From Legionella genomosp. 1 (lineage in GTDB: Bacteria > Pseudomonadota > Gammaproteobacteria > Legionellales > Legionellaceae), in the NCBI GenBank assembly GCA_945867185.1, contig CAMBHM010000008.1, positions 1 through 14,990 on the forward strand: 14,990 nucleotides of DNA. Reading direction: 5' to 3'. The number at the start of each line of letters is the position of its first letter. The first letter of the stretch is position 1. Shown here in pieces: positions 6,554 through 14,000 of this stretch. The notes below the pieces were generated by a model. The model was not told the origin of the DNA and did not search any database. It saw only the letters and a program-made list of their open reading frames with translations. A program made the translations under genes and the position numbers.

Positions 6554-7192
6554 ATGGGGCGAGGGCATTTTATAGTGGTTGAGGGCCTAGAAGGTGCAGG
6601 TAAATCAACGGCAATTCATACGGTGAAGCAGTGTTTGCAGAGTCATGGTCTTGAGATCCTTGCTACGCGCGAACCAGGTGGGACACGTGTGGGGGATGCA
6701 ACGAGACATCTTATTAAAGAAACCACTCAAGAGGAAATCCTTGATCCCCGGGCCGAGCTGTTGTTGCTCTATGCCTCTCGTGTGCAATTGATAGAATCTG
6801 TCATTCGCCCAGCCTTACATCGAGGTGTTTGGGTGATTGCTGATCGATTTGAATTGTCTACCTGGGCTTACCAAGGGGGGGGGCGCAAACTTGATCCTGG
6901 CATGATAAGGGCGTTATCTTCTTTTTGTTTGAATGAAATCAAACCGGATCTCATCCTCTTTTTAGATCTGCCTCCCGAGCAAGGACTAAAACGTGCAAGA
7001 AAACGAGGGAAGCCCGATCGTATAGAGCAGGAGTCACTTGCGTTTTTCAAGGACGTCTATGCAGGATATCACAAGCAGTTAAAAACGATGTCTAATGTGA
7101 TCGTCATTGATGCTTGTAAACCATTGGCTCACGTCCAGCACCTCATTAGGGCTTCGCTTGAATCTTACTGGTTAACCCATCATGAGGCTTAG
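6554..7192 (+). CDS. tmk: thymidylate kinase
   Basis: Tmk phosphorylates dTMP to dTDP with ATP, an essential step to dTTP. The 212 residues match the family. The P-loop GLEGAGKST occupies 11-19, the substrate loop REPGGT 39-44 and DRFELSTWAYQGGGR 97-111, and the lid RARKRGKPDRIEQE 147-160. The arginine-bearing lid together with a P-loop lacking a basic residue at the x positions fits the E. coli-type (class II) enzyme. AAGGA at 6543-6547 precedes ATG by six bases. Its last 11 bases overlap holB, a conserved tmk-holB coupling. The conserved Gly-Gly-Gly is coded by three GGG codons, which creates a run of nine G at 6875-6883; the frame is intact across it. Confidence 0.97.
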   Translation: MGRGHFIVVEGLEGAGKSTAIHTVKQCLQSHGLEILATREPGGTRVGDATRHLIKETTQEEILDPRAELLLLYASRVQLIESVIRPALHRGVWVIADRFELSTWAYQGGGRKLDPGMIRALSSFCLNEIKPDLILFLDLPPEQGLKRARKRGKPDRIEQESLAFFKDVYAGYHKQLKTMSNVIVIDACKPLAHVQHLIRASLESYWLTHHEA

Positions 7193-8048
7193 TCATCATA
7201 AGCCTGTTTGGGATAAAATTTTATGTGCGATTGAGAATAATCGGTTGCCACAGGCCTTTCTTTTTCTAGGATCAAGACAAGAGGATGTTCTTTGTTTCGT
7301 AGATCAATTGATAAAAGTCTTGTGTTGTCAAACAACCCCTTGTGGATTTTGTCGAACCTGTATGGCCTTGACAGAGAGATCGCATCCTGATCGCCTGGAT
7401 ATTGTTACTGAGGCAACGGGCGCTGCTATTAAAATAGATGAGATCCGGGCCTTACAACAGAAAGTGTATCAAACCCCTCAATGGGATGGTCGACAATTTA
7501 TTGTCATTGCACCAGCAGATAGACTGACCATCTCGGCTGCGAATGCCTTATTAAAGGTTCTAGAAGAGCCGCCCCATCACACGCTGTTTATATTGATTGC
7601 CTCACACTTAGAACCCATACCTGCTACGATATTAAGTCGATGTCAGGTTTATTCTATTCCAGATGACCCGTCCTTCGAGTGCTTGAGGGGGGCGTATCCT
7701 GAAGGATCAAGTCGTGCTGCGATCATAAAGGATTACAGCCACCTTTTGTCTGAACTAGGAGAATTGGTAGCGGGACGATATTCGCCCTGTTTGTTGGCGG
7801 CACGATGGGGATCTTATGCGTTTGATGATATGATTTGGATGTTGTATTGGGTGACAGCTAAAGCGATTCGGGAGCGCGCGTTGACGCATCATCTATCAGA
7901 ATCGATTGCATTACATCGATTGTCTTCACCTGAGTTATTCGATCAATTGCGAGAGATCACGTCGATCATGCGTACCATGCACCATGCCGTCTCTATGAAC
8001 CAAACCTTGGTACTGGAAAAGTTGTTATTAGGATACATAAGGAAATAA
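7182..8048 (+). CDS. holB: DNA polymerase III subunit delta'
   Basis: Delta prime is the stator of the clamp-loader complex that loads the beta clamp. The 288 residues are shorter than the 334 of E. coli, mostly through a reduced C-terminal region. The N-terminus PQAFLFLGSRQED lacks the Lys of a functional P-loop, as expected for delta prime. A zinc-binding cluster is seen in CCQTTPCGFCRTC (C48/C49, C54, C57, C60). DEIRALQQKV (76-85), the ANALLKVLEEPP segment (120-131) and the SRC motif (152-154) are family hallmarks. ATG 7182 overlaps the end of tmk by 11 bases. dnaX, a paralogue, is excluded by the missing Walker lysine and by the tmk/pilZ context. Confidence 0.94.
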   Translation: MRLSHHKPVWDKILCAIENNRLPQAFLFLGSRQEDVLCFVDQLIKVLCCQTTPCGFCRTCMALTERSHPDRLDIVTEATGAAIKIDEIRALQQKVYQTPQWDGRQFIVIAPADRLTISAANALLKVLEEPPHHTLFILIASHLEPIPATILSRCQVYSIPDDPSFECLRGAYPEGSSRAAIIKDYSHLLSELGELVAGRYSPCLLAARWGSYAFDDMIWMLYWVTAKAIRERALTHHLSESIALHRLSSPELFDQLREITSIMRTMHHAVSMNQTLVLEKLLLGYIRK

Positions 8049-8050
8049 AA

Positions 8051-8392
8051 ATGACCCATAGTGCCCCCCCTTTAAAAGTCGTTTTTCCAACAGAGGCCTT
8101 GTTGTATTCGGCTTACATGCCTTTTATCAAAGGAGGAGGTCTTTTCGTGCGGACACAAACTCTTTATACATTGGGTACCAACATCCCCCTTTCAGTACAA
8201 CTATTGAGTGAGCCGACGATATATGAATTTGAAGGGCAGGTTGTTTGGATAACCCCAAAAGGTGCGCAAGGGAATAAACCGATGGGCGTTGGTGTGCAGT
8301 GTTTGGGCGAACGCGGTCGTGCTTGTTCTAGTGCTATTGAAACGCTGTTGGCGGGACAGTTACAATCCACGCAGGCAACGGATACATTATGA
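8051..8392 (+). CDS. pilZ: type IV pilus assembly protein PilZ
   Basis: This is the founding, degenerate type of PilZ domain, required for type IV pilus assembly in Pseudomonas and related bacteria. The 113 residues contain YMPFIKGGGLFV (22-33) and VVWITPKGAQGN (64-75), matching recalled P. aeruginosa PilZ. The RxxxR and D/NxSxxG residues that bind cyclic di-GMP in other PilZ domains are missing, so it probably does not bind the nucleotide. It follows holB by two bases with AAGGAA at 8039-8044, and overlaps tatD by four. The holB-pilZ-tatD order is common in pilus-bearing gammaproteobacteria. Codons 5-7 contain a C7 tract (8064-8070), where slippage would abolish the protein. No other pilus gene is in the window. 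Confidence 0.93.
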   Translation: MTHSAPPLKVVFPTEALLYSAYMPFIKGGGLFVRTQTLYTLGTNIPLSVQLLSEPTIYEFEGQVVWITPKGAQGNKPMGVGVQCLGERGRACSSAIETLLAGQLQSTQATDTL

Positions 8393-9192
8393 ATCACCTC
8401 CCCGAATTAATAGACTCTCATTGTCATCTTCATACACTTGACCTTACTGACTGGGGTGGGGATATAACAAACGTATTGTCTCTTGCGGAGAGTGCAGGTG
8501 TTACGCTCATGCTTTGTGTTTGTATTGAACCTGATGATCTTCCAGCGTTGTATGCATTGGCGGATCGCTACCCAGCAATCAGCATTTCTGTTGGTATTCA
8601 TCCGAATACGGATCTTTCTTCTGAGTGGACGGCCGAGCAGTTGCTGACCCATGCCAAGCATCCTGCTTGTCTTGCGATGGGAGAAACAGGCTTAGATTAT
8701 TATAGAACCACTACAGATGAAGCGCGCTTTAAGCAGCAAAGGCGTTTTCGAACACACATTCAAGCAGCGATTGTCGCATCGAAGCCCTTGATCATTCATA
8801 CACGTCAAGCACAAGAGGACACCTTGCGAATTATGAAAGAGGAGCAAGCAGGTGTTATAGGGGGGGTCATGCATTGTTTTTCAGAGGATTGGAGCGTTGC
8901 AAAACAGGCCCTCGATCTTAATTTTTACATTTCATTTTCCGGTATTGTAACGTTTAAAAACGCACAAATATTAAAAGAAGTGGCTAAAAAAGTACCGTTG
9001 AATCGCATTCTTATCGAAACTGATGCACCTTACTTGGCGCCAGTTCCTTATCGAGGGAAGCAAAATCATCCTGCATGGGTGCGTCATGTAGCCATTGCAT
9101 TGGGTGAGTTACGTCAAGAACCTTATGAGGTGATCGCAGCGGAAACAACAGCTAATTTTTATCGTTGTTTTCAATCGGGGATAAGCCGATGA
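8389..9192 (+). CDS. TatD family metal-dependent hydrolase (YcfH type)
   Basis: TatD-family proteins are metal-dependent nucleases of the amidohydrolase superfamily; E. coli TatD is a 3'-5' exonuclease, and the holB-linked paralogue is YcfH. In the 267 residues the metal ligands appear as DSHCHLH (H11, H13), MGETGLDYY (E99), IIHTR (H137), MHCFSE (H162) and ETDAPYLAP (D212). Length and motifs are normal for the family. It overlaps pilZ and anmK by four bases on each side (ATGA), which suggests tight coupling in this operon. The exact physiological substrate cannot be read from the sequence. A G7 tract at 8870-8876 encodes Gly-Gly. Confidence 0.93.
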   Translation: MNHLPELIDSHCHLHTLDLTDWGGDITNVLSLAESAGVTLMLCVCIEPDDLPALYALADRYPAISISVGIHPNTDLSSEWTAEQLLTHAKHPACLAMGETGLDYYRTTTDEARFKQQRRFRTHIQAAIVASKPLIIHTRQAQEDTLRIMKEEQAGVIGGVMHCFSEDWSVAKQALDLNFYISFSGIVTFKNAQILKEVAKKVPLNRILIETDAPYLAPVPYRGKQNHPAWVRHVAIALGELRQEPYEVIAAETTANFYRCFQSGISR

Positions 9193-10271
9193 CAGTATGC
9201 ATGGGGCTTATGTCCGGGACTAGTATGGATGGGATTGATGCAGCTTTAGTAGAGAGTCCTTCTCAGGTGTTATTAAAAGGTATTACCCGACCTTACCCTA
9301 AAGAATTGGCAGCTGATCTGCGTGCGGTGATGACCGGGTTACGCTTATCACCTGGTGCACTGTCGCAATTGAGTACGCGAGTGGGTCGTGCCTTTGCAGA
9401 AACTGCTAAGGAAATCCTTGCATTGACGTCAGTCGATCCCAAGAAGATCCTGATCATTGGTAGTCATGGTCAGACCATTTGTCACGATACGAGTGGTGAT
9501 ATTCCATACACAGTACAACTGGGCTGTGGGCACACGATTGCACAAGAGACAGGTATTGATGTTGTGGCTGATTTAAGAGCCCGTGATTTGGTGTTAGGGG
9601 GGCAAGGGGCGCCCTTTGCCCCCTTGTATCACCAGGCGATCTTCTCTGGGACAACACGGGCAATTGTGAACATTGGTGGTATTTCAAATGTGACTTACCT
9701 TTTCAATACAGAGTCAGTGAGGGGTCATGATGTGGGCCCAGGTAATTGTCTGCTGGATGCCTGGGTGCAATTACAGTTGGGGCACTCCTATGATGAGTGT
9801 GGACAATGGGCTGTTACTGGCACTGTCCTTCCGCGACTGTTGTCAGCCTTAAGGGATGATCCCTACTTCAAACGTCCTGCCCCGAAAAGTGTAGGACGTG
9901 AATATTTTTCATCCGCTTGGCTATCAAAGTATCTTATCCCTACCGATTCAGCCGAAGACGTACAAGCCACTTTATTGGCGTTGACGGTCAGTACTATTTG
10001 TGACGATATTCAAGCGAGTGGGTTGCTTTTGGAAGAAGTACTTGTTTGCGGAGGGGGCGTACATAATCAGGCCTTACTGGAGGCGCTTCAAGCGCGATTA
10101 CCTGCACTTCCTATAATCAGTACAGCCAACTATGGTATTGATCCTGACTTTATCGAAGCCATGATGTGTGCGTGGATTGCTGAAAAAACAATCTCTCGCA
10201 TTCCCCTTGATTTTAGATGCGTCACTGGCGCAACCCATCCTACATTGATGGGTGCCATTTATCCGGCTTGA
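9189..10271 (+). CDS. anmK: anhydro-N-acetylmuramic acid kinase
   Basis: AnmK opens 1,6-anhydroMurNAc and phosphorylates it to MurNAc-6-phosphate, a cytoplasmic step of cell-wall recycling. From ATG 9189 the protein has 360 residues, close to E. coli (369). Family motifs in order are GLMSGTSMDG (6-15), GSHGQTICH (91-99), GGQGAPFAP (137-145), NIGGISN (161-167), DVGPGN (181-186, with D181 the likely catalytic base), CGGGVHN (287-293) and a final PDFIEAMMCAWIA. The frame is open back to a TTG at 9165, but ATG 9189 gives the expected N-terminus and the usual ATGA overlap with tatD. In the same gene block mltG encodes an enzyme that creates anhydroMurNAc ends, so the two act on related wall chemistry. 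Confidence 0.96.
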   Translation: MTVCMGLMSGTSMDGIDAALVESPSQVLLKGITRPYPKELAADLRAVMTGLRLSPGALSQLSTRVGRAFAETAKEILALTSVDPKKILIIGSHGQTICHDTSGDIPYTVQLGCGHTIAQETGIDVVADLRARDLVLGGQGAPFAPLYHQAIFSGTTRAIVNIGGISNVTYLFNTESVRGHDVGPGNCLLDAWVQLQLGHSYDECGQWAVTGTVLPRLLSALRDDPYFKRPAPKSVGREYFSSAWLSKYLIPTDSAEDVQATLLALTVSTICDDIQASGLLLEEVLVCGGGVHNQALLEALQARLPALPIISTANYGIDPDFIEAMMCAWIAEKTISRIPLDFRCVTGATHPTLMGAIYPA

Positions 10272-10273
10272 AG

Positions 10274-11566
10274 ATGAGCGTAGTGATCCCTTTGCCTTAT
10301 ACCCCTGACTTGATAGTTCATTATCAATCGCTCGCGCATCTACCCGGATTTGCCTTATTAGAAAGCAGGGATCTGCTGCGTGGTCGCTATGATATTGTCA
10401 CCGCTTATCCCTACGATCAGATTCAAGAAGGGTTTTCTCATGGATTCTTTCAACGGTTGCAAGAACGCCTAGGTCATGCCGCCTCTTTCTCTCCACGGCC
10501 CTTTCAGGGGGGGGCTATTGGGTATCTCAGTTATGACTTTGGGGCCACCTCAGTGGGTATTCATAAAGAGCCCCATTCTTGCAATGATCTCCCTTTGGTT
10601 TCTGTTGGATTTTATGATTGGGCCATTGTCACTGATCATCAGAAACGCTGTGTGCACCTGCTGGCTGCCAATACCAAAAAAGAAACGCCCTCTATTGTAG
10701 AAGAAATCTGCGTTCGTTGGGAAAAAGCTCGTGCTGAGCCTCTTGTTTTTTCTATCATTGAGCCATTCAAATCGCTGATTACAAAAAAGGACTATCAGCA
10801 AGGATTTGCAGCCATACACGAGGCTTTACGGCAAGGTCGTGCGTATCAAGTGAATTATACTCAACCATTTCTTGCACGGTATCAAGGGGACAGTTGGGAG
10901 TTATATCGCCGAGTGCGTGCAAGCAATCTTGTTCCCTTTGGAGGGTTTCTTAGCCTGGAGACTGCTTCTATTCTGAGTTTTTCTCCAGAGCGGTTTTTTT
11001 CAATGGCAGAGGGGGTGATAGAAACCTCTCCCATCAAGGGAACCGCGAAGCGAGATTCAGATCCAGGGTTGGACAAACAACTGCAAGAAGACTTACGTAA
11101 CAGTGTGAAAGATCGTGCTGAGAATGTGATGATAGTTGATTTATTGCGGAATGATTTAAGCAAATTGGCACACCCTGGTAGTGTTCAAGTGCTGGCCTTG
11201 TGTGAATTACAAAGTTTTCAGGCGGTCCATCATTTGGTGAGCACCATCACAGCGACCTCTGATGCCACGCCATTTGCTGTCTTAGAGGCTTGCTTTCCAG
11301 GGGGATCTATCACGGGGGCTCCAAAACGAGAAGCCATGCGTATCATTGCAGAGCAAGAGCCCTTTGCACGCGGTTTGTATTGTGGCAGTATTTTTTATGC
11401 CTCCAGACATGGGCGATTTGATAGTAATATTGCCATCCGAACAGTGATCGCAGGATCAGATAGTTTATATTTGGCCGCAGGGGGCGGCCTCATGATCGAT
11501 TCTCAGTGCGAAGCAGAATATCAAGAATGTTTTATAAAACTCGAAGGTATTATGAAGGCGCTTTAA
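10274..11566 (+). CDS. pabB: aminodeoxychorismate synthase component I
   Basis: PabB uses chorismate and ammonia (from PabA) to form 4-amino-4-deoxychorismate for folate. The protein is 430 residues from ATG 10274. An N-terminal TrpE/PabB region contains FQGGAIGYLSYDFG (77-90), then the chorismate-binding domain shows AYQVNYTQPF (190-199), SFSPERF (235-241), SPIKGT (252-257), DLLRNDLSK (289-297), FPGGSITGAPK (341-351) and GGGLMIDS (403-410). The Lys in PIKGT (K255) is the nucleophile typical of PabB; anthranilate synthase TrpE has Ala there (PIAGT). It follows anmK by two bases. The frame is open upstream to 10217 inside anmK, but that extension has no family counterpart. No PabC lyase domain is fused, and pabA and pabC are not in the window. 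A G8 tract occurs at 10507-10514. Confidence 0.95.
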   Translation: MSVVIPLPYTPDLIVHYQSLAHLPGFALLESRDLLRGRYDIVTAYPYDQIQEGFSHGFFQRLQERLGHAASFSPRPFQGGAIGYLSYDFGATSVGIHKEPHSCNDLPLVSVGFYDWAIVTDHQKRCVHLLAANTKKETPSIVEEICVRWEKARAEPLVFSIIEPFKSLITKKDYQQGFAAIHEALRQGRAYQVNYTQPFLARYQGDSWELYRRVRASNLVPFGGFLSLETASILSFSPERFFSMAEGVIETSPIKGTAKRDSDPGLDKQLQEDLRNSVKDRAENVMIVDLLRNDLSKLAHPGSVQVLALCELQSFQAVHHLVSTITATSDATPFAVLEACFPGGSITGAPKREAMRIIAEQEPFARGLYCGSIFYASRHGRFDSNIAIRTVIAGSDSLYLAAGGGLMIDSQCEAEYQECFIKLEGIMKAL

Positions 11567-13227
11567 GGAAAGTCCTTCAAGGCACGTCGTAAAATTTTTC
11601 CGACATTTGTCTTGGGTAATTCGTTATGAAAAGTCACTACTTTAGGGATCTTGTACGCTGCAAGATGGGCTTTACAGTGTGCAATCACGGCCTCCGATGT
11701 GAGGGCAGGATGACGTTTCACGACACAGGCCTTTACCCGCTCATTCCCTTCCTCATCCTTGATACCAATCACACCGACTTCAAGTACGTCTGGCATCAGC
11801 GAGATCACTTGCTCCACTTCATTGGGATATACATTGAATCCGGATATGAGGATCATGTCTTTGATGCGATCGACCAAGTATACAAACCCTTTTGCATCTA
11901 TTTTAGCAATATCTCCACTGCGAAAAAAATGATCAGCCCAGAAAGAGATCTTGGTTTCTTCCTCTTTTCGCCAATAACCTGGTGTGACTTGAGGTCCTTG
12001 AATGCAGAGCTCTCCTTGCTCGCCTAGCGCTACTTCTTGACCTGCCTCATCACGAATAGAGAGGTTCGTAGAGGGTAGGGGTAATCCAATGCTGCCATTA
12101 TATACGGTCATGTACATCGGGTTGATGGTGACAGCAGGGCTTGTTTCACTCAAGCCATAAGCCTCGAGAATGGGCGAATGGGTTCGTATTTGCCACTGCT
12201 CAGCAACACTTTTTTGTAGTGCCATGCCACCTGATAACGCAAGTTTTAGATGTGAGAAGTCAATACTGTCAAAGTTTTTATGATGTAATAAGGCATTAAA
12301 TAATGTATTGACCCCAGTGATGGCGGTAAAGCCACTGTGTTTGATGTCGTTGATAAAGCGTGTGAGATCACGAGGGTTGGTGATCAACATATTTTTAGCA
12401 CCCACACTGAAAAAGGTCAAGCAGTTGGCTGTCAATGAAAAAATATGATAGAGCGGTAAAGCCGTGACAATGATGTCCTGACAGCCGAGATCGAGCGGTG
12501 CTAACCACGCAGAGGCTTGTAAGACATTGGCAACCAAGTTGCCATGTGTCAACATGGCCCCTTTCGCAATGCCGGTTGTCCCGCCGGTATATTGGAGTAG
12601 AGCAATGTCTTCATGGGTCAACGTCACCGGTCTCCATGCGTGTGTTGCACCCTTGGCCAAGGCTTTTCGAAAAGACCATGCGCCTGGCATTTGATAAGAA
12701 GGGATCAGTTTCTTGAAGTATTTGACGACGGAATTTACCAGGACGCGTTTGAATGTAGGAAATAGATCCCCCATCTCGGTGATCACCACCTGTTTTAAAC
12801 TGGGAATTGCGGGCAACGCTTCTTCAAGTGTTTTTGCAAAATTCGCCAATACCACAATCACTTCGGCTTCTGAATCATTCATTTGGTGGATAATTTCATC
12901 TGCTGTATAGAGCGGATTCGTGTTTACAACGGTATAACCAGCTTTGAGCGCGCCAAACAGTGTCACAGGGTATTGTAAAACATTGGGTAACATGAGTGCG
13001 ACCCGTGCGCCTTTTTTCAAACCCAGTGTTTGTAAAAAAGAGGCAAATTGGGTGCTTAAGATCTGTATATCGCCATAAGTAAGCAGTGCCCCCATGTTTA
13101 CATACGCGGTGTTTTCATGATGCGTTTGACAGGTTGAGTCAAACAATTCTACGAGTGAGGCATAAGTATTGGGTCTGATTTCATAAGGAACCCCTTCTTG
13201 ATACTGTTGCAACCACAATTTATCCAC
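11563..13227 (-). CDS. fadD: long-chain-fatty-acid--CoA ligase
   Basis: FadD activates long-chain fatty acids to acyl-CoA through an acyl-adenylate at the inner membrane, feeding beta-oxidation or lipid synthesis. The 554 residues match E. coli FadD (561) along the whole length. They include the ATP loop YTGGTTGIAKG (213-223), ALPLYHIF (256-263), YGLSET (357-362), RSGD (436-439), the fatty-acid motif DRIKDMILISGFNVYPNEVE (453-472) and the catalytic Lys in NVGKILRR (K544). The start is GTG at 13227, with AGAAGG eight bases upstream; a nearby ATG is out of frame. It is the only complete minus-strand gene, divergent from minC and convergent with pabB, sharing four bases at their stops. No other beta-oxidation gene is nearby. 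Confidence 0.96.
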   Translation of the reverse strand: MDKLWLQQYQEGVPYEIRPNTYASLVELFDSTCQTHHENTAYVNMGALLTYGDIQILSTQFASFLQTLGLKKGARVALMLPNVLQYPVTLFGALKAGYTVVNTNPLYTADEIIHQMNDSEAEVIVVLANFAKTLEEALPAIPSLKQVVITEMGDLFPTFKRVLVNSVVKYFKKLIPSYQMPGAWSFRKALAKGATHAWRPVTLTHEDIALLQYTGGTTGIAKGAMLTHGNLVANVLQASAWLAPLDLGCQDIIVTALPLYHIFSLTANCLTFFSVGAKNMLITNPRDLTRFINDIKHSGFTAITGVNTLFNALLHHKNFDSIDFSHLKLALSGGMALQKSVAEQWQIRTHSPILEAYGLSETSPAVTINPMYMTVYNGSIGLPLPSTNLSIRDEAGQEVALGEQGELCIQGPQVTPGYWRKEEETKISFWADHFFRSGDIAKIDAKGFVYLVDRIKDMILISGFNVYPNEVEQVISLMPDVLEVGVIGIKDEEGNERVKACVVKRHPALTSEAVIAHCKAHLAAYKIPKVVTFHNELPKTNVGKILRRALKDFP

Positions 13228-13283
13228 GCCATGAACCTTCTGTTATCCTTTCGTGCGTGCTAGTATAAACAAAAATACTCGCG
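13228..13283. promoter_or_regulatory. divergent fadD/minC promoter region
   Basis: All control signals for both genes must fit in 56 bases or lie in the coding sequence. On the plus strand TTCTGT (13238-13243), 17 bases and TAGTAT (13261-13266) form a weak promoter for minC. On the minus strand TATACT (13267-13262) is a good -10 for fadD that overlaps the minC -10, but lacks a clear -35. Overlapping -10 boxes would make the two promoters compete. No FadR-like operator was recognised. Confidence 0.35.
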
Positions 13284-14000
13284 ATGGATATCGCAACTAT
13301 GACTGATAATTTATTGAAAACACAAGCATTTAAACTAAAGGGCCGATTGTACACGTTGACGGTGATGCAACTTTTAGATCTGGATCTCATCCGATTTCAG
13401 CAACAATTGACGGATGTGGTCTTAAAAGCCCCCAAATTATTCGATAAGACACCTATCGTCTTGGATTGCTCCGCTATAGATGGTGATGCGATGGATCTGC
13501 AAGCGTTTTGTCTTTGCATGCGTGCACAAGGGTTATTGCCTGTAGCCGTTCAAGGCGGAACACCTTTTTTAAAAACGCGGGCAGACTGTGAGGGTCTTGC
13601 GGTGATGAGTCTTTTTTCTGTGGAAGACAAACCCGCGCCACATCGTTCAAAAAATGCGACGCCTAAGGTTCTTGAAACGATCAAAACCAAACGGTTGACC
13701 ACCCCTGTGCGATCGGGGCAGCAAGTGGTTAGCAAAGGCTCTGATCTTGTTATTACCGCGGCGGTGAGTCATGGCGCGGAACTGTTGGCAGATGGAAATA
13801 TTCATGTGTACGGTGCTTTGCGTGGTCGGGCCTTGGCTGGCATCACCGGTGATAAGGATGCCCGTATTTTTTGTCAATCTTTAGAGGCCGAGTTGGTCTC
13901 GATTGCGGGCTTTTATCGGTTGAGCGATGCGATTACGCCGATGGCAGGGCCTTGTCAAATTTTTCTTCAGGATGATCATATTCAAATAGAAGCCTTATGA
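13284..14000 (+). CDS. minC: septum site-determining protein MinC
   Basis: MinC, recruited by MinD, inhibits FtsZ assembly away from midcell. The 238 residues show the two-domain plan. An N-terminal domain (about 12-110) is variable. A linker follows, then the C-terminal beta-helix domain (about 141-238) with PVRSGQ (141-146), HGAELLADGNIHVYG (163-177), LRGRALAG (179-186) and LEAELVSIAG (200-209), nearly identical to E. coli. The start may be ATG 13284 or ATG 13299; the second gives 233 residues, resembles the Pseudomonas N-terminus and has GGA nine bases upstream, so it is equally likely. minD and minE usually follow minC, but here the next gene is lpxH, overlapping by four bases. Confidence 0.96.
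   Translation: MDIATMTDNLLKTQAFKLKGRLYTLTVMQLLDLDLIRFQQQLTDVVLKAPKLFDKTPIVLDCSAIDGDAMDLQAFCLCMRAQGLLPVAVQGGTPFLKTRADCEGLAVMSLFSVEDKPAPHRSKNATPKVLETIKTKRLTTPVRSGQQVVSKGSDLVITAAVSHGAELLADGNIHVYGALRGRALAGITGDKDARIFCQSLEAELVSIAGFYRLSDAITPMAGPCQIFLQDDHIQIEAL

Noticed and set aside
7182..8048. Degenerate P-loop in the clamp-loader gene as a sign of decay
   Set aside because: Delta prime subunits naturally lack a functional Walker A lysine; the zinc cluster and SRC motif are intact.
8051..8392. PilZ as a cyclic-di-GMP receptor placed oddly among replication genes
   Set aside because: The RxxxR and D/NxSxxG nucleotide-binding motifs are absent and holB-pilZ-tatD is a well-known gene order in gammaproteobacteria, so it is not unusual.
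10274..11566. Possible anthranilate synthase component I (TrpE)
   Set aside because: The diagnostic segment reads PIKGT, with the Lys typical of PabB, not PIAGT as in TrpE, and no trp genes are nearby.
11626..12027. 133-codon plus-strand frame antisense to fadD
   Set aside because: It mirrors the codons of a complete FadD and encodes no recognisable protein; it is a shadow of fadD codon structure.
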